In this document: positions 16,971 through 25,397 of the stretch, piece by piece
How the letters are laid out: each line of letters opens with the position of its first letter
How positions within the stretch are numbered: position 1 is the stretch's first letter
Assembly: GCA_002343685.1 (NCBI GenBank)
Contig: DDRS01000008.1
Coordinates: forward strand, 12,427 to 76,426
Direction of reading: 5' to 3'
DNA: 64,000 bases
Source of the DNA: Thiobacillus denitrificans
GTDB taxonomy: Bacteria > Pseudomonadota > Gammaproteobacteria > Burkholderiales > Thiobacillaceae
Position numbers and translations under genes: made by a program
Notes under the pieces: model-generated
What the model was told of the DNA's origin: nothing
Seen by the model: the letters and a program-made list of their open reading frames with translations, nothing else
Database searches by the model: none

Positions 16971-16997
16971 GAAGTGACAGACAGGAGAGCGAAGCAA

Positions 16998-17573
16998 ATG
17001 AGCGAATACCTGCTGTTGCTGCTGGGTGCGGCGCTGGTCAACAACGTCGTACTGGTGAAATTCCTGGGCCTGTGCCCGTTCATGGGCGTGTCGAAGAAGA
17101 TGGATGGCGCGCTCGGGATGGGTATGGCCACGACCTTCGTGCTGACCCTGACGACCGCCGCCACCTGGCTGCTGGAACACTGGCTGCTGGCGCCGCTGGG
17201 CATCCAGTACCTGCGCATCCTCGCCTTCATCCTGGTGATCGCGGCGGTGGTGCAGTTCACCGAGATGGTCATCCGCAAATCCAGCCCCGCCCTGTACCAG
17301 GTGCTGGGCATCTACCTGCCGCTGATCACCACCAACTGCGCCGTGCTCGGCCTCGCGATCCTCAACGTGCAGGAAAAGCACGCTTTCGTGGAAAGCCTGC
17401 TGTACGGCTTCGGTTCCGCGCTCGGCTTCACCCTGGTGCTGCTGCTGTTCACCGGCCTGCGCGAGCGCCTCGCACTGGCGCAGATGTCGGACATGCTGGC
17501 CGGCGCGCCCATCGGTTTCATCACGGCGGGTCTGCTGTCGCTGGCCTTCATGGGGTTTGCCGGACTGGCCTGA
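16998..17573 (+). CDS. rnfA: RnfA, ion-translocating electron transport subunit
   Basis: 191 residues, six membrane helices, starting MSEYLLLLLGAALVNNVVLV. The LCPFMGVSKK motif near residue 30 is typical of RnfA/NqrE. RnfA and RnfE form the membrane core that holds an iron-sulfur centre. The complex moves electrons from NADH to ferredoxin/flavodoxin using ion gradient energy. ATG 16998 follows AGGAGAGCGAAGCAA; the longer upstream frame crosses the promoter and is not used. Confidence 0.96.
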   Translation: MSEYLLLLLGAALVNNVVLVKFLGLCPFMGVSKKMDGALGMGMATTFVLTLTTAATWLLEHWLLAPLGIQYLRILAFILVIAAVVQFTEMVIRKSSPALYQVLGIYLPLITTNCAVLGLAILNVQEKHAFVESLLYGFGSALGFTLVLLLFTGLRERLALAQMSDMLAGAPIGFITAGLLSLAFMGFAGLA

Positions 17574-17584
17574 GGAGTGGCGTC

Positions 17585-18145
17585 ATGATCGTTCCCATTC
17601 TGAGTCTCACCGTTCTCGGCGTCGTGCTCGGCCTGATCCTCGGCCTCGCCGCACGCTATTTCAAGGTGGAAGGCAATCCGCTGGTGGACGAACTCGAGGC
17701 GCTGCTGCCCGGTTCGCAATGCGGGCAGTGCGGCTACCCGGGCTGCACCGGCGCGGCGCAGGCGCTGGCCGACGGCACCGCCCCGCTGACGCTGTGTCCG
17801 CCCGGCGGGCGCGCCGTGGTGGCGGCGCTGGCCGCCAAGCTGGGGGTGGAGGTGGATCTGTCCGGCGTGCAGGACGCCGTACCCAGCATCGCCGACGTGC
17901 GCGAGGAGCTGTGCATCGGCTGCACCCGCTGCTACAAGGTCTGCCCCACCGACGCCATCCTCGGCGCGGCCAAGCACATCCATGCCGTGTTCAAGGAAGC
18001 CTGTACCGCCTGCGGCAGCTGCGTGGACGTGTGCCCGACCGAAGCCATCCTGCTGCGCCAGGTCCCGCCGACGCTGCAGTCCTGGAGCTGGGTCAAGCCC
18101 GGCTCGCAGCCGCTGGCGGCCAACGAAGGAGCGCTCGCGGCATGA
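17585..18145 (+). CDS. rnfB: RnfB, iron-sulfur subunit
   Basis: 186 residues. One N-terminal membrane helix, then the CGQCGYPGC motif of the [4Fe-4S] Fes domain (about residue 45), then two CxxCxxC...CP ferredoxin motifs (CIGCTRCYKVCPTDAI, CTACGSCVDVCPTEAI). It delivers electrons at the cytoplasmic face. Eleven bases after rnfA; its stop overlaps the rnfC ATG. Confidence 0.96.
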   Translation: MIVPILSLTVLGVVLGLILGLAARYFKVEGNPLVDELEALLPGSQCGQCGYPGCTGAAQALADGTAPLTLCPPGGRAVVAALAAKLGVEVDLSGVQDAVPSIADVREELCIGCTRCYKVCPTDAILGAAKHIHAVFKEACTACGSCVDVCPTEAILLRQVPPTLQSWSWVKPGSQPLAANEGALAA

Positions 18146-19620
18146 AGCTTTTCAAATTGCGGGGCGGCATTCATCCCGAGGGGCGCAAGGCGTCCTCGGC
18201 CGACCGCGCCATTCGTGCCCTGCCGTTGCCGCCGCGCCTGTATGTACCGCTGCAACAGCACGTGGGCGCGCCGGCCAAGCCGGTGGTCCAGGTCGGCGAC
18301 ACCGTGCTGGCCGGCCAGCTCATCGGCGCCGGCCAGGGCAATATTTCCGCGCCGGTGCATGCGCCCACCTCCGGGCGGGTGGTGGCCATCGGCGACCACC
18401 CGGCGCCGCATCCGTCCGGCCTGTCCGCCGCCACGGTGACGATCGCACCCGACGGCGAGGCGCGCTGGTTCGAGCATGACGTGCCGGCCGACCCCTTCGC
18501 GCTGACGCCGGACGACATCGCCGCGCGCGTGGGCGCGGCCGGCATCGTGGGACTGGGCGGCGCCACCTTCCCGTCGGCGGTGAAACTCAAGTTGTCGCGC
18601 AAGAGCGGGGTGGACACCCTGATCATCAACGGCGGCGAGTGCGAGCCCTATCTCACCTGCGACGACCGCATCATGCGCGAGCGCGCGGCGGAAATCGTCG
18701 CCGGCATCCGCCTGATCCAGATCGCCGTGGGCGCCAGGCACGCCCTGGTCGGCATCGAGGACAACAAGCCCGAGGCGCTGGCCGCCATGCGGGCGGCCGC
18801 GGCCGGTACCGGGGTGGAGATCCGGATGGTGCCCGCGATGTATCCCATGGGCTGGGACAAGCAGATGATCCAGGCGCTGCTCGGCCGCGAGGTGCCGGCC
18901 GAGGGCCGCAGCGCCGACATCGGCGTGCTGGTGCACAACGTCGCCACCGCCTGGGCGGTGCAGCAGACGATCTGCCTGGGCCACCCGCTGGTGTCGCGCA
19001 TCGTCACCGTCAGCGGCGGCGCCGTCGCGCAGCCCTGCAATCTGGAAGTGCCGATCGGCACGCCGGTGCAGGCACTGTTCGATGCGTGCGGCGGCTTCGC
19101 CTCGACGCCCGCACGCCTGGTGCTGGGCGGCCCGATGATGGGCCACCAGCTGACCCATACCAGCGTGCCTGTGGTGAAAGGCAGCAGCGGCGTGCTGGCG
19201 CTGACGCAGGCCGAGATCGGGCTCACCCGGCCCGCGCCCTGCATCCGCTGCGCCACCTGCGTGCGCGCCTGCCCGGTGGGGCTGCTGCCGCTGGAAATGG
19301 CCGCCCGCATCCGCACCGATGACCTGTCCGGCGCGGTGGCGCTGGGCCTCAAGGACTGCATCGGTTGCGGCTCCTGCTCCTATGTGTGCCCGTCCAGCAT
19401 TCCGCTGGTGCACTATTTCAACTACGCCAAGGGCGAGCTGATGGCGCAGGCGCGCAGCAAGCTCAAGCAGGAGGCCACCAAGAAACTGGCCGAGGAGCGC
19501 AACGCCCGCATGGAACGCATCGCACGCGAACACGAGGAAGCCGCCGCGGCGCGCAAGGCGGCCAAGGCCGCACGTGAAGCGGCCGCCAAAGCCGCGGCCG
19601 CGACGGAGGCTACGGCATGA
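18142..19620 (+). CDS. rnfC: RnfC, NADH-binding subunit
   Basis: 492 residues. Gly-rich GLGGATFPSAVKLKL (near 135) and NGGECEPYLTCDDRIM motifs for the nucleotide/FMN site, an SLBB-like region, two [4Fe-4S] motifs (CIRCATCVRACPVGL, CIGCGSCSYVCPSSI) and an Ala/Lys/Glu-rich coiled tail. Peripheral NADH dehydrogenase module of Rnf. Overlaps rnfB and rnfD by ATGA. Confidence 0.96.
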   Translation: MKLFKLRGGIHPEGRKASSADRAIRALPLPPRLYVPLQQHVGAPAKPVVQVGDTVLAGQLIGAGQGNISAPVHAPTSGRVVAIGDHPAPHPSGLSAATVTIAPDGEARWFEHDVPADPFALTPDDIAARVGAAGIVGLGGATFPSAVKLKLSRKSGVDTLIINGGECEPYLTCDDRIMRERAAEIVAGIRLIQIAVGARHALVGIEDNKPEALAAMRAAAAGTGVEIRMVPAMYPMGWDKQMIQALLGREVPAEGRSADIGVLVHNVATAWAVQQTICLGHPLVSRIVTVSGGAVAQPCNLEVPIGTPVQALFDACGGFASTPARLVLGGPMMGHQLTHTSVPVVKGSSGVLALTQAEIGLTRPAPCIRCATCVRACPVGLLPLEMAARIRTDDLSGAVALGLKDCIGCGSCSYVCPSSIPLVHYFNYAKGELMAQARSKLKQEATKKLAEERNARMERIAREHEEAAAARKAAKAAREAAAKAAAATEATA

Positions 19621-20684
19621 CCCCGCTCGCCCATTCCCCGCACGCCCACGCTGTCACCAGCGTATCGCGCATCATGGCCACGGTGATGGCCGCGCTCGTG
19701 CCCGCCACCCTGTTCGGCTTCTGGCTGTATGGCTGGCCGGCGGTGTATCTGTGGACGGTGTCGCTGCTCGCCGCCGTGGCGGGCGAGGCGGCCGTGCTCG
19801 CGTTCCAGCAGCGCGCAGTGAAGCCTGCGCTGCTGGACGGTTCCGGGCTGCTGACCGCCTGGCTGCTGGCGCTGTCGCTGCCGCCGTGGGCGCCGTGGTG
19901 GATTGCCGTGGTGGGGTCGCTGTTCGCGGTGGTGATCGGCAAGCAGGTATTCGGCGGCCTGGGGCAGAACGTGTTCAACCCGGCGATGGCGGCGCGGGTC
20001 ATGCTGCTGATTTCCTTCCCGCTCGAAATGACGACCTGGATGCCGCCGATGGGCCATCTGCCCGGCGTGCTCGACAGTCTCGCCGTGACCTTTGGCGGCC
20101 AGCATCTGGATGCCGTCAGCAGCGCCTCGCTGCTGGGCCACGTCAAGACCGAATTCAGCCGTGGCCTCGATCTGCAGCAGGCGCTGGCCGGGCACTACGC
20201 GCCGCTCTCGGCGCTGTGGGGCTGGCGCAGCGGCAGCCTCGGCGAATCCGCCGCGCCGCTGATCCTCGCCGGCGGCGTGTTCCTGATCGCGCGCCGCATC
20301 ATCACCTGGCATGCGCCGGTCGCCATGCTCGCCGGGGTGGCGCTGCCCGCATTGCTGATGAGCCTGATCGCCCCCGGGCATTACGCCGGTCCGGTCTACC
20401 ATCTGCTGTCCGGCGGCGTGATGCTGGGCGCCTTCTTCATCGCCACCGATCCGGTCACCTCGCCGAACACCGCAGCCGGGCAGCTGGTGTTCGGGCTGGG
20501 CTGCGGCATCCTGACCTACGTCATCCGCACCTGGGGCGCGTATCCGGAAGGCGTCGCCTTCGCGGTGATGCTGATGAACGCCGCCACCCCTCTCATCGAC
20601 CGTTATATCAAGCCGCGCATCTACGGCCGCACGCGCACGGGCGAGACCCTGGTGGTCGAGGCCGCGAAGAAGGACGCCGCATGA
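19617..20684 (+). CDS. rnfD: RnfD, membrane subunit with covalent FMN
   Basis: 355 residues, about eight or nine helices, with motifs GLGQNVFNPAMAARV (near 120) and ATDPVTSPNTAAGQ that match RnfD/NqrB. In family members the Thr near the S/DxxTSP motif is flavinylated by ApbE, which is encoded at 37266-38312. Starts within the rnfC stop codon. Confidence 0.95.
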   Translation: MTPLAHSPHAHAVTSVSRIMATVMAALVPATLFGFWLYGWPAVYLWTVSLLAAVAGEAAVLAFQQRAVKPALLDGSGLLTAWLLALSLPPWAPWWIAVVGSLFAVVIGKQVFGGLGQNVFNPAMAARVMLLISFPLEMTTWMPPMGHLPGVLDSLAVTFGGQHLDAVSSASLLGHVKTEFSRGLDLQQALAGHYAPLSALWGWRSGSLGESAAPLILAGGVFLIARRIITWHAPVAMLAGVALPALLMSLIAPGHYAGPVYHLLSGGVMLGAFFIATDPVTSPNTAAGQLVFGLGCGILTYVIRTWGAYPEGVAFAVMLMNAATPLIDRYIKPRIYGRTRTGETLVVEAAKKDAA

Positions 20685-21304
20685 ATCTGGCTGCGCTGCG
20701 CGCCAAGCTCTCCTACCAGACCCTGCTGCTCGGCAGCGTGGTGCTGCTGACCAGCGGCGCGCTGGCGCTGGCCTCGCGCACCACCGGCGACGACATCCAG
20801 GCAGCCGCGGCGCGCGACCTCAAGCAGTCGCTGTCCCAGGTGCTGCCTGGGCAGTACGACAACGACCTGCTGCACGACACGATCCAGATCGCCTCGCCCG
20901 ACGGCGACGTGACGGTCTACCGCGCGCGCCGTGCCGGCCGCGTCGAGGCCGTGGTGTTCCAGACCGTGGGCCACGGCTACGGCGGCGCCATCGTCTGCGT
21001 CATGGGCGTGACGCGCGACGGCACGCTGCTTGGCGTCCGCATCCTCAGCCACAAGGAAACGCCCGGCCTCGGCGACAAGATCGAGCCCGCCAAGAGCCGC
21101 TGGATCTACGCCTTCGACGGCAAGTCGCTGGGTGACCCGTCGCCCGACAAGTGGGCAGTGAAGAAGGATGGCGGTGTGTTCGACCAGTTTTCCGGCGCCA
21201 CCATCACCCCGCGCGGCGTGGTGCGCGCGGTCAAGCGCGGGCTCGAATTCTTCGCCCGCGACAAGGCCCGCATGCTCGGTGAAATGAAGGAGGACCAGAC
21301 ATGA
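20681..21304 (+). CDS. rnfG: RnfG, periplasmic covalent-FMN subunit
   Basis: 207 residues: N-terminal membrane anchor (LLLGSVVLLTSGALALA), then an FMN-binding domain with HKETPGLGDKI and the flavinylation motif SGATITPRGVV (Thr receives FMN phosphate). Start overlaps the rnfD stop. Confidence 0.95.
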   Translation: MNLAALRAKLSYQTLLLGSVVLLTSGALALASRTTGDDIQAAAARDLKQSLSQVLPGQYDNDLLHDTIQIASPDGDVTVYRARRAGRVEAVVFQTVGHGYGGAIVCVMGVTRDGTLLGVRILSHKETPGLGDKIEPAKSRWIYAFDGKSLGDPSPDKWAVKKDGGVFDQFSGATITPRGVVRAVKRGLEFFARDKARMLGEMKEDQT

Positions 21305-21978
21305 GTTACGCACGCATTGCCAAGGACGGCCTGTGGGACAACAACGTGGTGTTCTCGCAGATGCTGGCGCTGTGCCCCACGCTGGCGGTGACCGGCAGCG
21401 CCACCAACGGACTCGGCATGGGGCTGGCCACCACGGCGGTGCTGGTGGCCTCCAACATGCTGATCTCCGCGGTACGTCACCTGGTCAGCGACGAGGTGCG
21501 CATCCCGGTCTACATCGTGCTCATCGCCACCCTGGTCACGCTGGTGGACATGAGCCTGAACGCCTGGGCGCATGAGCTGTACAAGGTGCTGGGATTGTTC
21601 ATCGCCCTGATCGTGGTGAACTGCGCCATTCTCGGGCGCGCCGAATCGTTCGCCTCCAAGTCGACGGTCGCGGAATCCGCGGTGGACGGCGTGATGATGG
21701 GGCTGGGTTTCACCGCCGCACTGGTGGCCATCGGCGGCGTGCGCGAGATCATCGGTTCCGGCACGCTGTTCGCCAACGCGCATCTGCTGCTGGGCGCGCA
21801 CTTCGCCTTCCTGGAGCTGACCCTGATCCCCGGCTACCGCGGCTACCTGCTGATGATCCTGCCGCCCGGCGGTTTCCTCGTGGTGGGCTTCCTGCTGGCC
21901 GCCAAGCGCATGCTCGACCGGCGCCGGGCGGCGCGTGCCGAGCTCGATATGGCCGTTCCGCAACCGGCGGCAGGCTGA
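21301..21978 (+). CDS. rnfE: RnfE, ion-translocating membrane subunit
   Basis: 225 residues, six helices, homologous to RnfA in inverted topology, with FSQMLALCPTLAVTGSATNG near the N terminus containing the conserved Cys. Start overlaps rnfG stop. Confidence 0.95.
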   Translation: MSYARIAKDGLWDNNVVFSQMLALCPTLAVTGSATNGLGMGLATTAVLVASNMLISAVRHLVSDEVRIPVYIVLIATLVTLVDMSLNAWAHELYKVLGLFIALIVVNCAILGRAESFASKSTVAESAVDGVMMGLGFTAALVAIGGVREIIGSGTLFANAHLLLGAHFAFLELTLIPGYRGYLLMILPPGGFLVVGFLLAAKRMLDRRRAARAELDMAVPQPAAG

Positions 21979-21989
21979 GAGGCCATACC

Positions 21990-22271
21990 ATGCAGATCGC
22001 CGTCGCCTATTCCGAACCCGCCCAACAGGTCTGGCTGCGCATCGAAGTACCGGACGAATGCACGGTGCAGGACGCCATCGAGCGCTCCGGCATCCTGCGC
22101 CAGTTTCCCGAGATCGACCTGGCGACGAACAAGGTCGGCGTGTTCGGCAAGCTCGCCAAGCTCGACGCCGGTCTCAAGCCCGGCGACCGCGTGGAAATCT
22201 ATCGTGCCATCATCGCCGATCCGGCCACCGTGCCGCGTCGTCGGATGGAGGACGACGACGATGACGACTAG
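21990..22271 (+). CDS. rnfH: RnfH, ubiquitin-fold accessory protein
   Basis: 93 residues, beta-grasp fold of the RnfH family: QIAVAYSEPAQQVWLRIEVP, ...VGVFGKLAKLDAGLKPGDRV, EIYRAIIADP. An Asp-rich end EDDDDDD. Role in Rnf assembly or regulation is not settled. Its last bases overlap the convergent Rrf2-family gene by four. Confidence 0.92.
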   Translation: MQIAVAYSEPAQQVWLRIEVPDECTVQDAIERSGILRQFPEIDLATNKVGVFGKLAKLDAGLKPGDRVEIYRAIIADPATVPRRRMEDDDDDD

Positions 22272-22753
22272 CGGCTGAGCGTTCCGCCGTTGCGCGGCCT
22301 TCCTTTGCCGCGCGCCGTTTTCCCGTCCGTCAGCCAGGCGGGCAGGCGTTTGCGCGACGTGGCGAGTTGCGCCAGCGTGTAGCCGCCGAACTGCCCCATC
22401 AATTCCTTCTTGATCGGCTTCCAGTGGCTATGCATCACGCAGGCCGTCTTGTCGTCGCAGTCCTTGAATCCCAGCAGGCATTCGCGGCTGATGCGCTCGC
22501 CGCCGGTGAGCATGAAGACTTCCAGCAAGGTGCGGTTCTCGGTGCCCGGAACGAGAACAAAGCCGCCCCCGCGCCCGCGTGTCGACGACATCCATCCGGC
22601 ACGACAGGGCTGCTGCAGCAGCTTGGCCAGATAATGCGGCGGCAGCTGCAGTTCTTCGGCGAGTTCGCGCGCGAGCACCGGCCGCCCGGGCGGGTGGGCG
22701 ACCAGGTGCATCAGGACTTGCAGGGTGTACTGGGTGCTGCGGTTGATGATCAT
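22268..22753 (-). CDS. Rrf2-family iron-sulfur transcription regulator
   Basis: 161 residues. Winged HTH (STQYTLQVLMHLVAHPPGRP, LARELAEELQLPPHYLAKLL) then a three-Cys loop ECLLGFKDCDDKTACVMH, the cluster-ligand pattern of IscR/NsrR-type Rrf2 proteins. A basic tail GKGRPRNGG follows. It likely senses oxygen, nitric oxide or cluster supply and regulates nearby nif or rnf genes. Convergent with rnfH, co-directional with nifM but separated from it by 147 bp. Confidence 0.88.
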   Translation of the reverse strand: MIINRSTQYTLQVLMHLVAHPPGRPVLARELAEELQLPPHYLAKLLQQPCRAGWMSSTRGRGGGFVLVPGTENRTLLEVFMLTGGERISRECLLGFKDCDDKTACVMHSHWKPIKKELMGQFGGYTLAQLATSRKRLPAWLTDGKTARGKGRPRNGGTLSR

Positions 22754-22899
22754 GCTGGATCCTCACGTGAGGTCGGCCGGCGCGGGTGGCTTGCCCGCGC
22801 GTCACTACATAGATAAGCAGATACGATACTCTGAATTATGTGCGGTATGTGACTCAACTCATCCTTCCTTTGTTCGTGGCGGCCGGCGTGTGAAGTCGG

Positions 22900-23739
22900 C
22901 TAGGCGCGGTTCAGCAGCTGCTTCACCCAGGCGCCCTGGCACACGCGCTTGCGGCGCTGCTCCAGCAGCGTGCGGATCGGGCTGCGTGCTTCCTGCAGCG
23001 TCAGCACGGCGGCGGCCGTGATGCCCTCGCAGCGCAGCAGGTGCAGGCCCATGGGCGACTCCAGGATCCCGCTGATCTCGCCTGCCTTCATCTCGAACAG
23101 CGCGGCGTCGAGTTCGGGGTAGAGCTGGCCGCGCGGCACCTCGCCGAGCAGGCCGCCCTGCAGCGCAGTGGGACATTCGGAATGCTTCATCGCCTGCTCC
23201 TCGAAGCGCGTGGGATCGCGCGCGAGACGTTCGGCGATGGCTTCGATGCGGCCTTGCGCGACCGGGCGCGTGTTGTCCGGCAGGTCGTCGTTGACGGTGA
23301 CCAGGATGTGCCGCACGCGCCGCGTCTCCGGCCGCCGGAACTGGTCGGGGTGGTACTGGTAATACAGTTCCACGTCGATGTCGGACACCTGCGCCGCGCG
23401 CGTGCCGACCTTCTCCAGGATCGCCTCCACCAGGAGCTCGCGCTCCAGCGCGTCCATGAAACCGGCCTCGTCCAGCCCGTTGTGCTGCAGGTCGGCATGG
23501 AAGTCGGCCTCGTCCGGGTAGCGCTTGCGGATTTCCTCCATCGCCGCGTCCAGGCTGGCGCGCGGCACCATCGCGTCGCGCGCTTCCGGCGCGGCCAGCA
23601 CCCGCGCTTCCAGGCTGAACTGCTTCGCGGCCATCTTGCGCACATGCTCGCGCTCGCCGGCTTCGAGCGCAGTCGGCGCCTTGCCGAACAGGTTCTGCGC
23701 GGCCTTGAGCTCGAGATAGGCGACGGCCTGCTCAGACAT
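22900..23739 (-). CDS. nifM: NifM, PpiC-type prolyl isomerase for NifH maturation
   Basis: 279 residues. N-terminal helical SurA-like part, then a parvulin domain: VRHILVTVNDDLPDN (near 150), MKHSECPTALQGGLLGEVPR, LYPELDAALFEMKAGEISGI. NifM is needed to fold NifH in Azotobacter. ATG 23739 overlaps the nifZ 3' end by eight bases. Last gene of the iscA-nifUSV operon. Confidence 0.92.
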   Translation of the reverse strand: MSEQAVAYLELKAAQNLFGKAPTALEAGEREHVRKMAAKQFSLEARVLAAPEARDAMVPRASLDAAMEEIRKRYPDEADFHADLQHNGLDEAGFMDALERELLVEAILEKVGTRAAQVSDIDVELYYQYHPDQFRRPETRRVRHILVTVNDDLPDNTRPVAQGRIEAIAERLARDPTRFEEQAMKHSECPTALQGGLLGEVPRGQLYPELDAALFEMKAGEISGILESPMGLHLLRCEGITAAAVLTLQEARSPIRTLLEQRRKRVCQGAWVKQLLNRA

Positions 23740-24187
23740 CGACGCCTCGTCGAGGCAGCGAATCCAGGCTGGACTCCGGCACTTGCAGCGTGTGCCCGAG
23801 AAACCGCACGTGATACTCCACGCCATCGGCCAGGTCGCGCAGCACCTTGAACACCTCGCCTTCGGTGCCGGCGGCGGCGAGCACCTTGCCGTTCACCGCC
23901 AGGGTGTGACGGGCCACGACTTTTTCGCGCGTCTCGAAGCGGCTCTCCACCCAGGTCTCGTCGGCCGGCTGCAGTTCCTCCTCGCGGCAGCCCACGACGC
24001 GGCCCTGGTCGAGGAAGTTCACCGTGTAGATGACCTGGTCCTGCAGGAAGGTGCCGACGTTCATCACGTAGCCCACGCTACCGCGCTTGATCAGCAGGTT
24101 GCCGACCTCCAGGCCGGGAAAGGTGCCGTCGTTGCGCACGTTGCGCGTCAGCCGCACCGCTTCGCCGAAGTCGAAACGCTGTTCCAT
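23732..24187 (-). CDS. nifZ: NifZ, P-cluster assembly factor
   Basis: 151 residues starting MEQRFDFGEAVRLTRNVRND, with the KRGSVGYVMNVGTFLQDQVI core typical of NifZ and a repeated SH3-like C-terminal half (EGEVFKVLRDLADGVEYHVR). It helps form the second P-cluster of NifDK. Lies between nifW and nifM as in Azotobacter. Confidence 0.93.
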   Translation of the reverse strand: MEQRFDFGEAVRLTRNVRNDGTFPGLEVGNLLIKRGSVGYVMNVGTFLQDQVIYTVNFLDQGRVVGCREEELQPADETWVESRFETREKVVARHTLAVNGKVLAAAGTEGEVFKVLRDLADGVEYHVRFLGHTLQVPESSLDSLPRRGVDV

Positions 24188-24191
24188 GATC

Positions 24192-24380
24192 CTAGAAACT
24201 GTAGTTGGACGTGCTCGATGGCGCGTCTGGAGGGGTGACTGCCGCGAAGCGACGCCGCTGCGGGCCGGTGCCCGCAAGACGGAGCGACAACGGCAGGCGC
24301 ACGGCCAGGCGTGTCAGCGAGCGCGTAGCGAATGCCCCCTGATGGGAAATCAAATCGAAGGCAGAAAAAGCGGTATGCAT
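24192..24380 (-). CDS. possible small basic protein between nifW and nifZ (62 aa)
   Basis: MHTAFSAFDLISHQGAFATR onward with a very good AAGGAGATCCGC ribosome site and stop four bases before nifZ. Composition (Arg, Leu, Pro) does not resemble a nif family I know. It could equally be leader sequence for nifZ. Confidence 0.4.
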   Translation of the reverse strand: MHTAFSAFDLISHQGAFATRSLTRLAVRLPLSLRLAGTGPQRRRFAAVTPPDAPSSTSNYSF

Positions 24381-24431
24381 GCGGATCTCCTTACGACAAC
24401 AAGCGGTCAACTGCGGTTTTTAGGATCACAG

Positions 24432-24845
24432 CTATCCCATCGAACTGCTGCACGAACCGCCGCCGCTGCTGCCGCAGCCGCAGCCACCGGCGGCCGGTGC
24501 GGAGGCGACCGGCGCACCTGCCTTGTTCAGCGTGATCTCGGCCAGCGGCACGAACGTGGTCTGCGGCTCGTGCATGTGGAAGACCTTGAACACCTTCTCG
24601 GTGAGCGCGTCGGACTTCACGAAATCCTCGTAGGCCTGCTGCAGCAGGCGCGCATACACCGCGCGGCGCGGCGCCTCGTCCGCAGGCAGGTCGCCCGCCT
24701 GTCCGATGTAGTTGTGGAAGCGTTGCAGGATGTGCAGGCGGTTCACCTGCACCGTGCGCGCGTCGTATTCGATGCCGAAATACTCGAGAAACTCCTCGGC
24801 GGCCGAGAGGTCTTCCAGCGCTTCGTCCAGGGTCAGGTCGTCCAT
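24432..24845 (-). CDS. nifW: NifW, nitrogenase protective/stabilising protein
   Basis: 137 residues. Core MDDLTLDEALEDLSAAEEFL, NRLHILQRFHNYIGQ and EKVFKVFHMHEP...FVPLAEI match NifW, which associates with NifDK during maturation and protects from oxygen. Unusual C-terminal tail: Ala/Pro linker then GGCGCGSSGGGSCSSSMG, three Cys in a Gly/Ser run, possibly a metal-binding end. Confidence 0.93.
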   Translation of the reverse strand: MDDLTLDEALEDLSAAEEFLEYFGIEYDARTVQVNRLHILQRFHNYIGQAGDLPADEAPRRAVYARLLQQAYEDFVKSDALTEKVFKVFHMHEPQTTFVPLAEITLNKAGAPVASAPAAGGCGCGSSGGGSCSSSMG

Positions 24846-24880
24846 GATTCAGCCTTTCAATTGAGGATGGGGAGTAGAAG

Positions 24881-25390
24881 TCATGCCGCCGCTTCGTCGA
24901 GCAGGGCGTTCTGGTACACGTCGAGCAGGCTCTTGCCGCCCAGGCGGTCGTGGCTGTCCATCTCGATCAGCTTCTTCAGCATGGCCTCGCCCTGTGCCGT
25001 GCGGCCGAGGCGCAGGTTGATGTAGCCCGCGGCCTTCAGCACCATCAGGTAGAAGCGCAGCAGGCCGATGGAGCGCATGGCGGCATAGCCCAGGTGCTGC
25101 GGATGCAGCTGCTGCCACGCCTGCGGAAAATTCAGCCGGGCACCCGCGGCTTCCAGCGTGCGGTCGGCCACGATCAGCGCGTCGTCGAGGCGGTGCTGGT
25201 AGAAGTAGTAGCGATACAGCGCCACCAGCACCACGAGCTGGGTCGGCGCCAGGAAGTAGGCACGCAGCAGCAGGTTTTCGGTCTCGTCCGAGCCGTAGCC
25301 TGCGCCGGCCTGCGCGATCAGCCGTTCCACCTCTGGTGAAATCGGGTCGTCGAAGTACAGCGTCGCCTGGTCGAAATCCATCAAGTCCAT
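24881..25390 (-). CDS. nif-operon TPR-like helical protein
   Basis: 169 residues, all-helical, with repeat units such as ENLLLRAYFLAPTQLVVLVA, LDDALIVADRTLEAAG and INLRLGRTAQGEAMLKKLIE, i.e. TPR-like. Known only as a nif-associated hypothetical in this position. Eight bases after cysE and 36 before nifW, so clearly co-transcribed. Probable protein-protein scaffold (inference). Confidence 0.8.
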   Translation of the reverse strand: MDLMDFDQATLYFDDPISPEVERLIAQAGAGYGSDETENLLLRAYFLAPTQLVVLVALYRYYFYQHRLDDALIVADRTLEAAGARLNFPQAWQQLHPQHLGYAAMRSIGLLRFYLMVLKAAGYINLRLGRTAQGEAMLKKLIEMDSHDRLGGKSLLDVYQNALLDEAAA

Positions 25391-25397
25391 GTTGGCC

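Larger units (their letters stand above)
16741..16997. promoter_or_regulatory. nifL-rnfA divergent control region
   Basis: 257 bp containing the NifA site and sigma-54 promoter for rnfA. No sigma-54 pattern was seen facing nifL. Confidence 0.7.
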
